Positions 1 to 6,864 of a stretch of 64,000 nt of DNA are shown piece after piece. Position numbers and translations under genes: made by a program. How positions within the stretch are numbered: the first letter of the stretch is position 1; every line of letters starts with the position of its first letter. The notes beneath the pieces are model-generated. The model had not been told where the DNA came from. It worked only from the letters and a program-made list of their open reading frames with translations, and did not search any database. The DNA comes from Paraburkholderia elongata (lineage in GTDB: Bacteria > Pseudomonadota > Gammaproteobacteria > Burkholderiales > Burkholderiaceae), in the NCBI RefSeq assembly GCF_013177735.1, contig NZ_WOEZ01000010.1:1-64000 (forward strand), read 5' to 3'.

Positions 1-179
1 TGTCAACCATCAGTCACTGGCTCGGTCACGCCAGCATCAACACCACCAATCGTTACGCAAGTGCCGACCTGGAAATGAAGCGTCAAGCAATTGCTCGCGC
101 AGGAGTCGCTAATCCTATCAGGCCAAACGCTTCATGGCGTCGCGACACTTCCGTGATTGAGTGGCTTGCTGCGCTTTAG
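1..179 (+). CDS. Tyrosine recombinase (phage integrase family), C-terminal 58 residues, 5' truncated by window edge
   Basis: Reading from base 3, the frame encodes a short protein end with the motif HWLGHASINTTNRYA. This is the C-terminal catalytic box of tyrosine recombinases, with the second active-site His in LGH and the nucleophilic Tyr in RYA. The frame ends at TAG 177-179. Such enzymes insert and excise genomic islands, often at tRNA genes. The tRNA-like 3' end at 5705-5725 suggests this remnant belongs to an island whose right border lies in the window, but whether the recombinase is complete and active cannot be seen here. Confidence 0.8.
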   Translation, partial: STISHWLGHASINTTNRYASADLEMKRQAIARAGVANPIRPNASWRRDTSVIEWLAAL

Positions 180-193
180 GGGCGATCTAATGG

Positions 194-215
194 GGAGTCC
201 GGTCGCTCGGACTCC
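194..215 (+). terminator. Hairpin after the recombinase
   Basis: An 8-bp perfect stem (194-201 with 208-215) and a 6-base loop lie 15 bases after the recombinase stop codon. There is no clear T-run, so termination activity is uncertain. Confidence 0.35.
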
Positions 216-280
216 TCTACCTGTAACCGCTTCCATTGGCGACTCCACATTACTGAACTCTCGACATTAGTCAAGTAACG

Positions 281-1106
281 TTATGTGTAGCATTAATCGA
301 CGACGAAGGGGTGTACCAGCCCAGCGAATCGAGCTTCCAGTGCGTGCTGCGCGAGCATGGGCCGACCCAACACCGAGGCCATGCCAAAGCACCGCGCAAG
401 AACCGTCCGCCAACCACGCATGTAGCCATCGCACCGCGCCAGTTGCGATGTTGGGACATGACGTACTTGCCTGCCGAGATCGTTGGGCGCTGGATTTACT
501 TGTGCCTGATTCTGGACGTGTACAGCCGCAAGATTGTGAGCTTCGAGGTGCACGACAGTGACGACGCCGACCATGCGGCGCACCTGGTCAAGCGCACGGC
601 GCTGGCCGAAGGCACCAACGCCATGACGGCCAAGCGTGTGCCGCACGGTGACAACGGCTCGACACTCAAAGCCACGACCGTCTTGGCGATGCTGAACCGG
701 CTGGGCGTTAAGCCGTCGTACTCCCGCCCGCGCGCGAGAGCAATGACAATGCTTACGTCGAAAGCCTGTTCCGCACGGCAAAGTATCGGCCGGAGTTCCC
801 CGACAAGGGCGTCGCCAGCCTCGACGAGGCTCGCGCTTGGGCTTCGCGTTTCGTGCATTGGCTCAACCACGATCACCGGCACAGCGGCATCCGCTACGTC
901 AGCCCCGCACAACGTCATGCGTGTGAAGACGCCACGATCCTCGCCGCTCGTCACGAGGTATATCTCCAGGCCCGTGAACGAAGTCCGCGGCGCTGGTCGG
1001 GCACCAGGCGGAACTGGGCACCCATCGGCGCGGTGACCCTGAACCCCGAACGTGATTCCATCGTCAAGACACATTCTGGAGCGATATACAGCCATTGGCC
1101 GCATGA
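281..1106 (+). pseudogene. IS3-family transposase OrfB, truncated and frameshifted
   Basis: The region encodes an rve-type integrase core. It starts without an N-terminus near ALIDDEGVYQPSESS (about 290), continues with WDMTYLPAEIVGRWIYL (first Asp of the DDE triad) and HGDNGSTLKA (second Asp region), then shifts frame near 730. The next frame reads NDNAYVESLFRTAKYRPEFP and on through HDHRHSGIRYVSPAQRH to GAVTLNPERD. A second shift near 1070 would lead to a natural-looking stop at 1104-1106. OrfA and the left inverted repeat are absent. The 3' end abuts the group II intron. The copy is dead: it lacks a start and has at least one frameshift. Confidence 0.85.
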
Positions 1107-1111
1107 CCGAA

Positions 1112-2967
1112 GGTCGAGTGGCCCGAGGGAACTGCCCCCTCAGGCTCTCACAGATCCGTACGTGAATCTCTCGATTCATACGGCTCCTCGTGTCCGCCGT
1201 TCTTCGAAACAGAAATCCCAGTGCGCGAACAGTTGGGGAAGACTCTCCCGACATCGTTTGAGCCATGCCCAAGATCGTCGTTTGTGTCCCCTCAGCCGCT
1301 TGTACTTGTTGCGCGCCCACCCGCCAAGCCGTAAGTCTATTCTGACCAGGAACCGTTTTAGCGGCTCCGGATAGAAGGCACCGTAGTAATTCACCCATCC
1401 CCGTACCATTGGGTTTATGCGCCGCGCCAACTCGCGCAGTGTCAATGAGGTACTCCGATTAAGACTCATGCTTCGGATGGCCTGAGACATACGCTTCAGC
1501 GCCTTTTGACTCACCGCGGGTCCGAAACCCGTGAACAACTGCCCCGCTCGGTCTTGCACTGTCCGAGCGTGAAAGCTGAAACCAAGGAAGTCGAACTTAG
1601 TGTGGGTATGTTCCTCTCGACGTCGTCCATCTCTGCAGTAAACCAAGCGCGTCTTTTCCGGGTGTAGCGAAAGCCCACAAGCGGTAAGCCGCGCCCGCAA
1701 GGCAGACAAAAACTTTTCCGCCTGCTGCTTCGTCCTGCAATGACAGACAACATCGTCGGCATACCGTTCAAACGGCACCTCCGGATGCTCAGTCTGAACC
1801 CATCGATCAAACGCGTAGTGAAGAAAGAGATTAGCCAATAGCGGACTGATCACTCCACCTTGCGGAGTGCCTCGATCCCGAGCAACCAGCTCCCCGGTTT
1901 GCTTCTGTACCGGACTCTCTAGCCAGCGTCTGATGTAGAGTCGTGCCCATGGCTCCGAAACGTGCTTTTCTACCGCACGCCTGAGAAGCCCGTGGTCGAT
2001 GGTGTCAAAGAAGGATTTCAGGTCAATGTCGACTACCCAGTCGTAGCGCCAGCAGTTCCTTCTCGCTTGCGCAACAGCTTGCTTCGCCGATTTGTTAGGC
2101 CGATAACCGAACGATGATGAATGGAATATCGCATCGATTCCCGGCTCAACCAGTAACTTGACCGCCATCTGAGCCACTCGGTCAGTGATTGTCGGTACCC
2201 CGAGAGGACGAAACCCGTCCCCCTTCGGTATCAGCACCTCCTTGACCGGTTGAGGAAAGTAACTCCCCGAACTCATTCGATTCCACAGAGCGTACAGATT
2301 TCTCGCCAAACGATTGCGGAAGGTTTCAATACTCTCCCGGTCCACGCCCGGTCCGCCTTGATTGGCAGCCACGCGTTTCCAGGCTTCCCAGATCAATCGC
2401 TTGGGTATCTCGAACGACTTGGCGTCAACCCCGGAATCATCCCGCGTCGCAGTTGTTCCATGATCTCCACCAGACAAGGTCATGCCTTCGCTCCGGAAGT
2501 CATTACAACCCCTTCAACGCTACTACGCATGACTCCGCCCCTGTGCCTCGCATCGGTACTCTCACTCTCACGGGTTCTCCGCTTGAGTTTCTCCCTTGAC
2601 ATCGAGACGACAGGTTCCCAAGTTCCATATCCACGCCTGCAGAAAGGTCGCGCCACCTCTATGCCGGATGCCGTCAAACCCACCTTCAGGTTGCCGTTTG
2701 ACTGATCCCGAGGCGTTGTCGAGTCCTCGGTTTTGACATCATTGCAATTATCGACACTTCTTCGATGGTTCACTTTCGTTCGCCTCCTTACTGCACACCT
2801 GACGGGATTCATCCCGCCTTTTCCACAGACGCTCACCACACCCGCTCTTAACGAGTGCAGCTCTGGGTGGTTTGGTATCACCGCCTGATCGGCGACACCG
2901 AGGGGCCGGCCCTCATCACGGATACAGCATGTACAGCGACGTACTATCGCTTTCCTTCTTGGCACAC
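1112..2967 (-). mobile_element. Group II intron (ribozyme plus maturase), full length
   Basis: On the minus strand the element starts with GTGTG at 2967-2963, matching the GUGYG 5' consensus. The 5' ribozyme domains occupy roughly 2967-2484. The maturase gene follows (2483-1176). Domain V lies at 1186-1153: 34 bases starting GAGCCGTAT, with the AGC catalytic triad, a GAGA tetraloop and the AC bulge. Domain VI then runs to about 1112. Total length is about 1.86 kb, normal for a bacterial intron. Boundaries are inferred from consensus, with an uncertainty of a few bases at the 3' end. The maturase has no endonuclease domain. The 5' exon ends exactly at a strong hairpin (2968-3006), as expected of introns that target terminator-like stems. 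Confidence 0.85.
1176..2483 (-). CDS. ltrA: Group II intron reverse transcriptase/maturase
   Basis: This 435-residue protein assists splicing of its host intron and copies it into DNA during retrohoming. The RT domain is clear: VDIDLKSFFDTIDH at about 150-163, RGTPQGGVISPLLANLFL at 204-221, and the catalytic YADD at 241-244. A maturase X domain follows (KFDFLGFSF, then VRGWVNYYGAF). The protein ends in FAHWDF and a short basic tail, so the HNH endonuclease domain is missing; such introns usually insert at nicked or single-stranded DNA. The TGA stop lies inside domain V of the ribozyme, a common arrangement in compact bacterial introns. The frame is intact, so the element may still be mobile. 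Confidence 0.95.
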   Translation of the reverse strand: MTLSGGDHGTTATRDDSGVDAKSFEIPKRLIWEAWKRVAANQGGPGVDRESIETFRNRLARNLYALWNRMSSGSYFPQPVKEVLIPKGDGFRPLGVPTITDRVAQMAVKLLVEPGIDAIFHSSSFGYRPNKSAKQAVAQARRNCWRYDWVVDIDLKSFFDTIDHGLLRRAVEKHVSEPWARLYIRRWLESPVQKQTGELVARDRGTPQGGVISPLLANLFLHYAFDRWVQTEHPEVPFERYADDVVCHCRTKQQAEKFLSALRARLTACGLSLHPEKTRLVYCRDGRRREEHTHTKFDFLGFSFHARTVQDRAGQLFTGFGPAVSQKALKRMSQAIRSMSLNRSTSLTLRELARRINPMVRGWVNYYGAFYPEPLKRFLVRIDLRLGGWARNKYKRLRGHKRRSWAWLKRCRESLPQLFAHWDFCFEERRTRGAV

Positions 2968-3006
2968 CGACAACTATCTTGTCACGTCCGGACAAGATAA
3001 TTGTCG
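2968..3006. repeat. 16-bp inverted repeat directly at the intron 5' boundary
   Basis: Arms 2968-2983 and 2991-3006 pair with one mismatch around the 7-base loop 2984-2990. The left arm ends at the base next to the inferred intron start (2967). The right arm overlaps the start of the recognisable IS1182 transposase frame. Confidence 0.8.
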
Positions 3007-3410
3007 CCGCCCAGTCAACCGTTCTTGCTGCCGTGCTGCGTGACGCCGGCGCCGATCCCAAGCAAGTCCTTGCCGACGCGGGCTACCGGTCGGAAGCGAC
3101 GTTCGAACAATTACGCGAGCATCCGGCCGAGCTGATCGTGGCGCTCGGACGCGAGGGCAAAAAGGACGTGAAGATCGATGCCAGCAAGCGGCCGCTGTGC
3201 GCCGCGATGGCTGAAAAATTCACGTCTGCCGAAACACAGGCCGCCTATCGCAAACGCAAATGGCTATCCGAGCCGCCAAACGCCTGGGTAAAAAGCGTGC
3301 TCGGGTTCCGCCAATTCAGCATGCGCGGACTGGCCAAGGCCCAGGCCGAGTGGAAGCTCGTCTGCACGGCGTTGAACCTGCGCCGAATGGCGAAAATGAT
3401 GTACGCGTAA
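2979..3410 (+). pseudogene. IS1182-family transposase, C-terminal remnant
   Basis: About 135 recognisable residues match the end of IS1182-type DDE transposases: QVLADAGYRSEATFEQL (second catalytic Asp region) and then WVKSVLGFRQFSMRGLAKAQAEWKLVCTALNLRRM, the family's typical C-terminus with its catalytic Glu segment. A full enzyme has about 450 residues, so the first two thirds are gone, replaced by the hairpin and the group II intron. No terminal inverted repeat is obvious downstream. It is a non-functional scar that marks repeated insertion at this locus. Confidence 0.85.
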
Positions 3411-3525
3411 GCCCGGAAAGGGGGGCCATTTCAAGCAATTTCGTCGTCGACCAAGCCATTCTTTGGTAGGTCGGCGCGCCAAACCGAAAGCGGTCGCGAT
3501 GCCGGACGCCGCAGCGTCCCCGCTG

Positions 3526-3714
3526 TCAGCTCAAAACTCGTCTGCCGCGCAGACTCCTAGTATCTGAATCCAATTCTGCGAGCGAGCCATCTGCGCCTAG
3601 CTGCTGCCGTGCCTTTCCCCAATATTCCTGGGAGCGCCCGTCCGGACTTCCTTCTTTCTCCCAAAGATAGAACGCGAGCGTACGAATTTGCTCCTCGGTA
3701 ACAGGTACATCCAT
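3526..3714 (-). CDS. DUF2934 domain protein
   Basis: This small soluble protein has 62 residues from ATG 3714. That start is chosen because GGGAG sits 7 bases upstream; a TTG at 3762 is the only longer option and has no such site. The core IRTLAFYLWEKEGSPDGRSQEYWGKA is the DUF2934 signature, a short helical domain common in Burkholderiales and rhizobia with no assigned function. It follows the Imm-like gene (3766-4125) on the same strand and may be cotranscribed with it. The location between transposase scars and an oxidoreductase suggests accessory cargo. Confidence 0.75.
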   Translation of the reverse strand: MDVPVTEEQIRTLAFYLWEKEGSPDGRSQEYWGKARQQLGADGSLAELDSDTRSLRGRRVLS

Positions 3715-3765
3715 TTTCAATCTCCCAAAAAATACCTTCAATTCATGCGTGGTCCGCGACAACCG

Positions 3766-4125
3766 CTAACCTCTTTGTTGGTAACGACGGTTTGCTGCGA
3801 TTCGCGCGACTACTGGCACCAAACGAGGGTTCAACACAGGAATTGAGCCAGCACGACTTTCAGCTCGAGCAACTATTGCATCAATGGTGACTCGTGCGAC
3901 CGCGCGTTGTGCCCGCCTCGCGAAGTGCTTCAGTCGACGGTCGCTGACCGGATGCCGCGCCCATACTAGCGCTGCGAACCAACCGATTACCGTCCATCCG
4001 AGCAGGATGTTCACCATGGTCACCGCAAAGGCGTCTTCGCGTTCTCTTGCGTCTGCAATCATTGCAGGCACCAGATAAAGCATCAGCGCACCTAGGAACG
4101 CTGCACCCTCAATAATCTTCAGCAT
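3766..4125 (-). CDS. T4 Imm-like superinfection-immunity membrane protein
   Basis: The 119-residue protein has two predicted membrane helices near the N-terminus (about 5-24 and 36-57). The second ends in NILLGWTVIGWFAALVWA, the hallmark of the superinfection-immunity family (PF14373-type). A basic cytoplasmic tail rich in Arg follows. Phage T4 Imm blocks DNA entry of a second phage; bacterial homologues are mostly uncharacterised, so a defence role is only suggested by family. GAGGTG lies five bases before the ATG. The gene precedes the DUF2934 gene on the same strand, within the island. Confidence 0.7.
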   Translation of the reverse strand: MLKIIEGAAFLGALMLYLVPAMIADAREREDAFAVTMVNILLGWTVIGWFAALVWARHPVSDRRLKHFARRAQRAVARVTIDAIVARAESRAGSIPVLNPRLVPVVARIAANRRYQQRG

Positions 4126-4168
4126 TTCGACACCTCGCTACAGCCTTGGTCAGTTGACGAACTTCAGA

Positions 4169-4243
4169 TTAGTGGCCTGCGTACACACGTCCGACAGAGG
4201 TAGTAGCTGCAACGAGCAACGCCGCAAGAATTTTGCTTTTCAT
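4169..4243 (-). CDS. Possible 24-residue signal-peptide-like micro-ORF
   Basis: The frame encodes MKSKILAALLVAATTSVGRV then YAGH, a Lys-rich start, a hydrophobic core and an Ala-rich end resembling a secretion signal. GGAG stands upstream of the ATG. The stop comes right after the expected cleavage site, so this is either a tiny secreted peptide or, more likely, the 5' scar of a longer exported protein of the short DUF4148-like type. Confidence 0.3.
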   Translation of the reverse strand: MKSKILAALLVAATTSVGRVYAGH

Positions 4244-4503
4244 GATGCAATCTCCAATCCGATTCCAGGAGCGCCGCAAGTCCGGTGAGACGCGCGCCGC
4301 TTACAGGAATCAGTTTAGATGCGGCCTATCTTTTTTCTAGACCGATAGCGTGAAATCACTATTGCAAAAGGCCAAACAATGGCGCTCCCTACCGCCCATC
4401 GCAGGTTCGCGGGTATCCCTATGCTGGAGGAGGTCTTCGCACTGTCCCCTGCGCGCCAATGACTGCAGAAGCGTATGCTGCTGTAAGTCATCAGGAGACG
4501 ACC

Positions 4504-5388
4504 ATGACCCTTGCTGGCAAGACACTATTCATGTCTGGTGGCAGTCGCGGCATCGGACTCGCGATTGCACTCAGAGCCGCACGCGACGGCGCGAATGTCG
4601 TGATTTGCGCAAAGACTGCCGACCCAGACCCGCGTCTCGAGGGGACGATTTATACGGCGGCTGCAGCTGTTGAAGCTGCTGGCGGCAAGGCGCTCCCGCT
4701 TGTTGTGGATATTCGCGACGAAGAACGCGTGAAAGCCGCAGTTGCCGAGACCCTTGGGTTGTTCGGTGGCATCGATATCCTCGTCAACAATGCCAGCGCC
4801 ATTCGACTGACCGGCACGCTTGACACACCCGTCAAACGGTACGACCTGATGCATGGGGTCAATGGCAGAGGAACGTTCGTGTGTGCACAAGCGTGTCTGC
4901 CTCACCTCCTCAATTCGTCGAACCCGCACATCCTTACGCTGTCACCGCCACTGGTCAGCGACGCGAAGTGGTTTAAGGATTTTCCGGCATACGCCATCGC
5001 AAAATACACGATGAGCCTATTCACGCTGGCTCTTGCCGGAGAGTTCAAAGACCGAGGTGTCGCAGTCAATTCGCTATGGCCCCGAACAGCTATCGCGACC
5101 GCTGCTGTGCGAAACGAGATTGGCGGTGCGGAAATGATTGCAGCATGTCGCAAGCCCGAGATAGTCGCCGACGCGGCCCACTATATCCTGACGCGCCCGG
5201 CCAAAGAGTGTTCGGGAAATTTCTTCCTCGACGACGAAGTCCTGCTGGCAGCCGGTGTGCGCGACTTTGCACAGTACGACGTGCAGGCTGGGGCTGCATT
5301 GCAAGCGGATTTCTTTGTGGAGGCCTTGCCGGGCATGTTGGCGGCGGACAATATGACGAAGCGTACCTCCCGCAACCCACTCCTCTAA
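4504..5388 (+). CDS. SDR-family NAD(P)-dependent oxidoreductase (HSDL2-like)
   Basis: A 294-residue short-chain dehydrogenase. The cofactor-binding glycine motif SGGSRGIG lies at about 11-18, the NNAS motif near 95-98, and the catalytic YAxxK appears as YAIAK. The conserved Ser before the Tyr sits in TLSPP. Substrate is unknown; the long C-terminal extension with SGNFFLDDEVL resembles the hydroxysteroid-dehydrogenase-like-2 subgroup. The start at 4504 follows AGGAGACGACC, a good ribosome site; an upstream in-frame ATG at 4459 lacks one. It is the last gene before the inferred island border and is transcribed alone. Confidence 0.85.
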   Translation: MTLAGKTLFMSGGSRGIGLAIALRAARDGANVVICAKTADPDPRLEGTIYTAAAAVEAAGGKALPLVVDIRDEERVKAAVAETLGLFGGIDILVNNASAIRLTGTLDTPVKRYDLMHGVNGRGTFVCAQACLPHLLNSSNPHILTLSPPLVSDAKWFKDFPAYAIAKYTMSLFTLALAGEFKDRGVAVNSLWPRTAIATAAVRNEIGGAEMIAACRKPEIVADAAHYILTRPAKECSGNFFLDDEVLLAAGVRDFAQYDVQAGAALQADFFVEALPGMLAADNMTKRTSRNPLL

Positions 5389-5704
5389 AAAGTTAGGGTG
5401 TGCGGAAACGGACGCAGTTACGTGCGCTAGAATCGCTAACTTCGTTGACCTGGCCGAGTAATTCTGAAGTGCGCGGTCGCGCGATTCGCTGGCCGCACAA
5501 TGAGCGCAGGCTAGCCGCCGAGCACCGAGTCTAACGAACTGAAGTCACAACGCCGACGGGACACCTTGACCACACCGGAAGCAACGCGGAAACCGTCCCT
5601 GAAACCGATTGTAAAACTAGGCGCGACTGCTACCTGGAGCTGCTATCCTGAGAACCTTAGCAGCCGCGAAACCAAGCCGGACAAGGCTCACCGGCCATCT
5701 GCCG
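5389..5704. other. Intergenic region at the island end
   Basis: No coding frame or RNA gene is convincing in these 316 bases. The stretch separates the SDR gene from the tRNA-like 3' end at 5705-5725. Confidence 0.5.
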
Positions 5705-5725
5705 CGAGTCCCTGATTCGCCACCA
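5705..5725 (+). other. tRNA 3'-end fragment, probable attR of the genomic island
   Basis: The 21 bases read as CGAGT (end of a TTCGAGT T-loop), CCCTG (5-base T-stem strand), ATTCGCC (7-base acceptor strand), A (discriminator) and CCA. The spacing is exactly that of a tRNA 3' end. The bases before it do not pair as the 5' T-stem, so it is only a fragment. A terminator follows 13 bases later, as after a tRNA gene. Integrases of the type at 1-179 duplicate tRNA 3' ends in this way. The intact tRNA would lie left of the window. Confidence 0.65.
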
Positions 5726-5738
5726 GTTGCAAGAGAAA

Positions 5739-5769
5739 GCCGCTGATCCACAAGGTCAGCGGCTTTTTT
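5739..5769 (+). terminator. Rho-independent terminator
   Basis: An 8-base GC-rich arm (5739-5746) pairs with 5756-5763, followed by TTTTTT. It lies just after the tRNA-like fragment, so it probably is the terminator of the original tRNA gene. The exported-protein gene begins 41 bases later. Confidence 0.8.
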
Positions 5770-5809
5770 GTTTTGGCTTTCCAAACAGCAACTTCAAGGA
5801 GGGTTCTTG

Positions 5810-6139
5810 ATGACGTTCCGTACCGCCGCGCTTGCCGTGGCCACCGCATCCGTCGCGCTTGTCACCGCCGCATCATCGCTTTGCGCTAACGCCCAAACGC
5901 CGCCCGACAGTCAGTGGCGCGCCAGTCCGATCACGCTTCCGACGTTGCTGCAGGACGGCTACAAAATCGTCGCCGTCGTAAACGGCGCTCGTGTCAATGC
6001 CGGCTCGGCCGATACGATTTTCGTTCAGCGCGATCAGAGCGCCTTCAAATGCATCGACCCGTCGCCGGCCGATGCGAAAGCCAGGGCTGCGTGCTTCGAA
6101 CTGGTTCAGCCGTCGGGCGCCGCGCCTGAATCCAAATAA
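5810..6139 (+). CDS. Small exported protein of unknown function
   Basis: This 109-residue protein starts at ATG 5810 after AAGGAGGG. It has a clear Sec signal peptide (MTFRTAALAV, Ala-rich core, ANA cleavage near 29), so the mature chain of about 80 residues is periplasmic or secreted. The mature part contains SPITLPTLLQDGYKIVAVVNG and two Cys (in FKCID and AACFEL) that could form a disulfide. I do not recognise the family. It is the first gene right of the inferred island border, preceded by a terminator, so it has its own promoter. Confidence 0.7.
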   Translation: MTFRTAALAVATASVALVTAASSLCANAQTPPDSQWRASPITLPTLLQDGYKIVAVVNGARVNAGSADTIFVQRDQSAFKCIDPSPADAKARAACFELVQPSGAAPESK

Positions 6140-6191
6140 GCGGATGACTTTGCAGATGCGAGCCATCGGCTTTAACGCTCGCAACAAAAAA

Positions 6192-6211
6192 GGAGCTGGC
6201 TTGCCAGCTCC
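6192..6211 (-). terminator. Terminator of the marR gene
   Basis: A perfect 9-bp stem (6192-6200 with 6203-6211) is followed on the minus strand by a T-run (A's at 6185-6191 on the plus strand). Confidence 0.8.
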
Positions 6212-6264
6212 TTCGCAATCTCTTCTCCCGGTCCTGCTCCAACTAAAACAGGCAAGCCCCGCGC

Positions 6265-6708
6265 TCAGCGATCCACCAACCGGCTGAGATTTCCGCGCAC
6301 CCGTTGCAGCAGCGCGATGAGCTGCTTCGCTTCTTCGTCGGTAAAACCGTTCAGCGCTTCGAGCGCGATTTCATCGCCCACTTTGCGGGCCTTGCCGAGC
6401 GTGCGCTCGGCCTTCGGCGTCATACGCACCTGGCGCTCGCGGCGATCCTGCGGATTGGGCGTGCGCTCGATCCAGCCGCCCTCTTCCATACGGTCCAGCA
6501 GACGTCCCGCCGAAATCGGCGCGACTTCGAGCAGGTCCGCGAGTCGCGCCTGGTTGACGTCGCCGTAATGGGCGAGGTTGGCCAGCACGCGGCACTGCGC
6601 GCGCGTCAGATCGACCGATGACTTCGCGAGATCGTCGAAACGCTTGCCTGTCAGGCGGCCGACGTCGGAAATCAGAAAGCCGAAGCGTTCTTCGAGTTGG
6701 ATGGTCAT
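6265..6708 (-). CDS. MarR-family transcriptional regulator
   Basis: This 147-residue winged-helix repressor has the MarR layout: an N-terminal dimer helix, recognition helix in NQARLADLLEVAPISAGRLLDRMEEGGWI (about 50-78), and the wing signature RTPNPQDRRERQVRMT. The frame stays open far upstream, but the start at 6708 (MTIQLEERFG) matches the usual family length. It is divergent from the DHA2 exporter gene. A 12-bp palindrome at 6830-6841 over that gene's promoter is the likely operator, the usual marR/exporter arrangement in which an effector releases repression. Confidence 0.9.
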   Translation of the reverse strand: MTIQLEERFGFLISDVGRLTGKRFDDLAKSSVDLTRAQCRVLANLAHYGDVNQARLADLLEVAPISAGRLLDRMEEGGWIERTPNPQDRRERQVRMTPKAERTLGKARKVGDEIALEALNGFTDEEAKQLIALLQRVRGNLSRLVDR

Positions 6709-6824
6709 GCCCGGATTATACGAAAGGCTTTCGTTTGTCATCGTCGAAACGGGTGCAAAACCGGCGCAGCGTGCGCAATTCAGGCTCCGCATAAATCCTG
6801 GTGGGCGGATGCGCTTGCAGCCAA

Positions 6825-6841
6825 TATAATAAGCATGCTTA
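6825..6841 (+). promoter_or_regulatory. -10 box and palindromic MarR-type operator
   Basis: TATAAT at 6825-6830 overlaps the perfect palindrome TAAGCATGCTTA (6830-6841). Transcription would begin near 6837, inside the palindrome, so a repressor bound here would block it. No good -35 is seen. An ATG inside the palindrome (6835) is therefore unlikely to be the exporter's start. Confidence 0.6.
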
Positions 6842-6864
6842 CTATCTCGAAGATCCCCCTCCCC

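Noticed and set aside
2480..3061. A 193-residue minus-strand frame upstream of the maturase
   Set aside because: It covers the 5' ribozyme domains of the group II intron and shows no protein motif.
5600..5770. An independent small RNA ending at the 5739-5769 terminator
   Set aside because: No matched -35/-10 pair was found, and the tRNA 3'-end geometry explains the sequence better.
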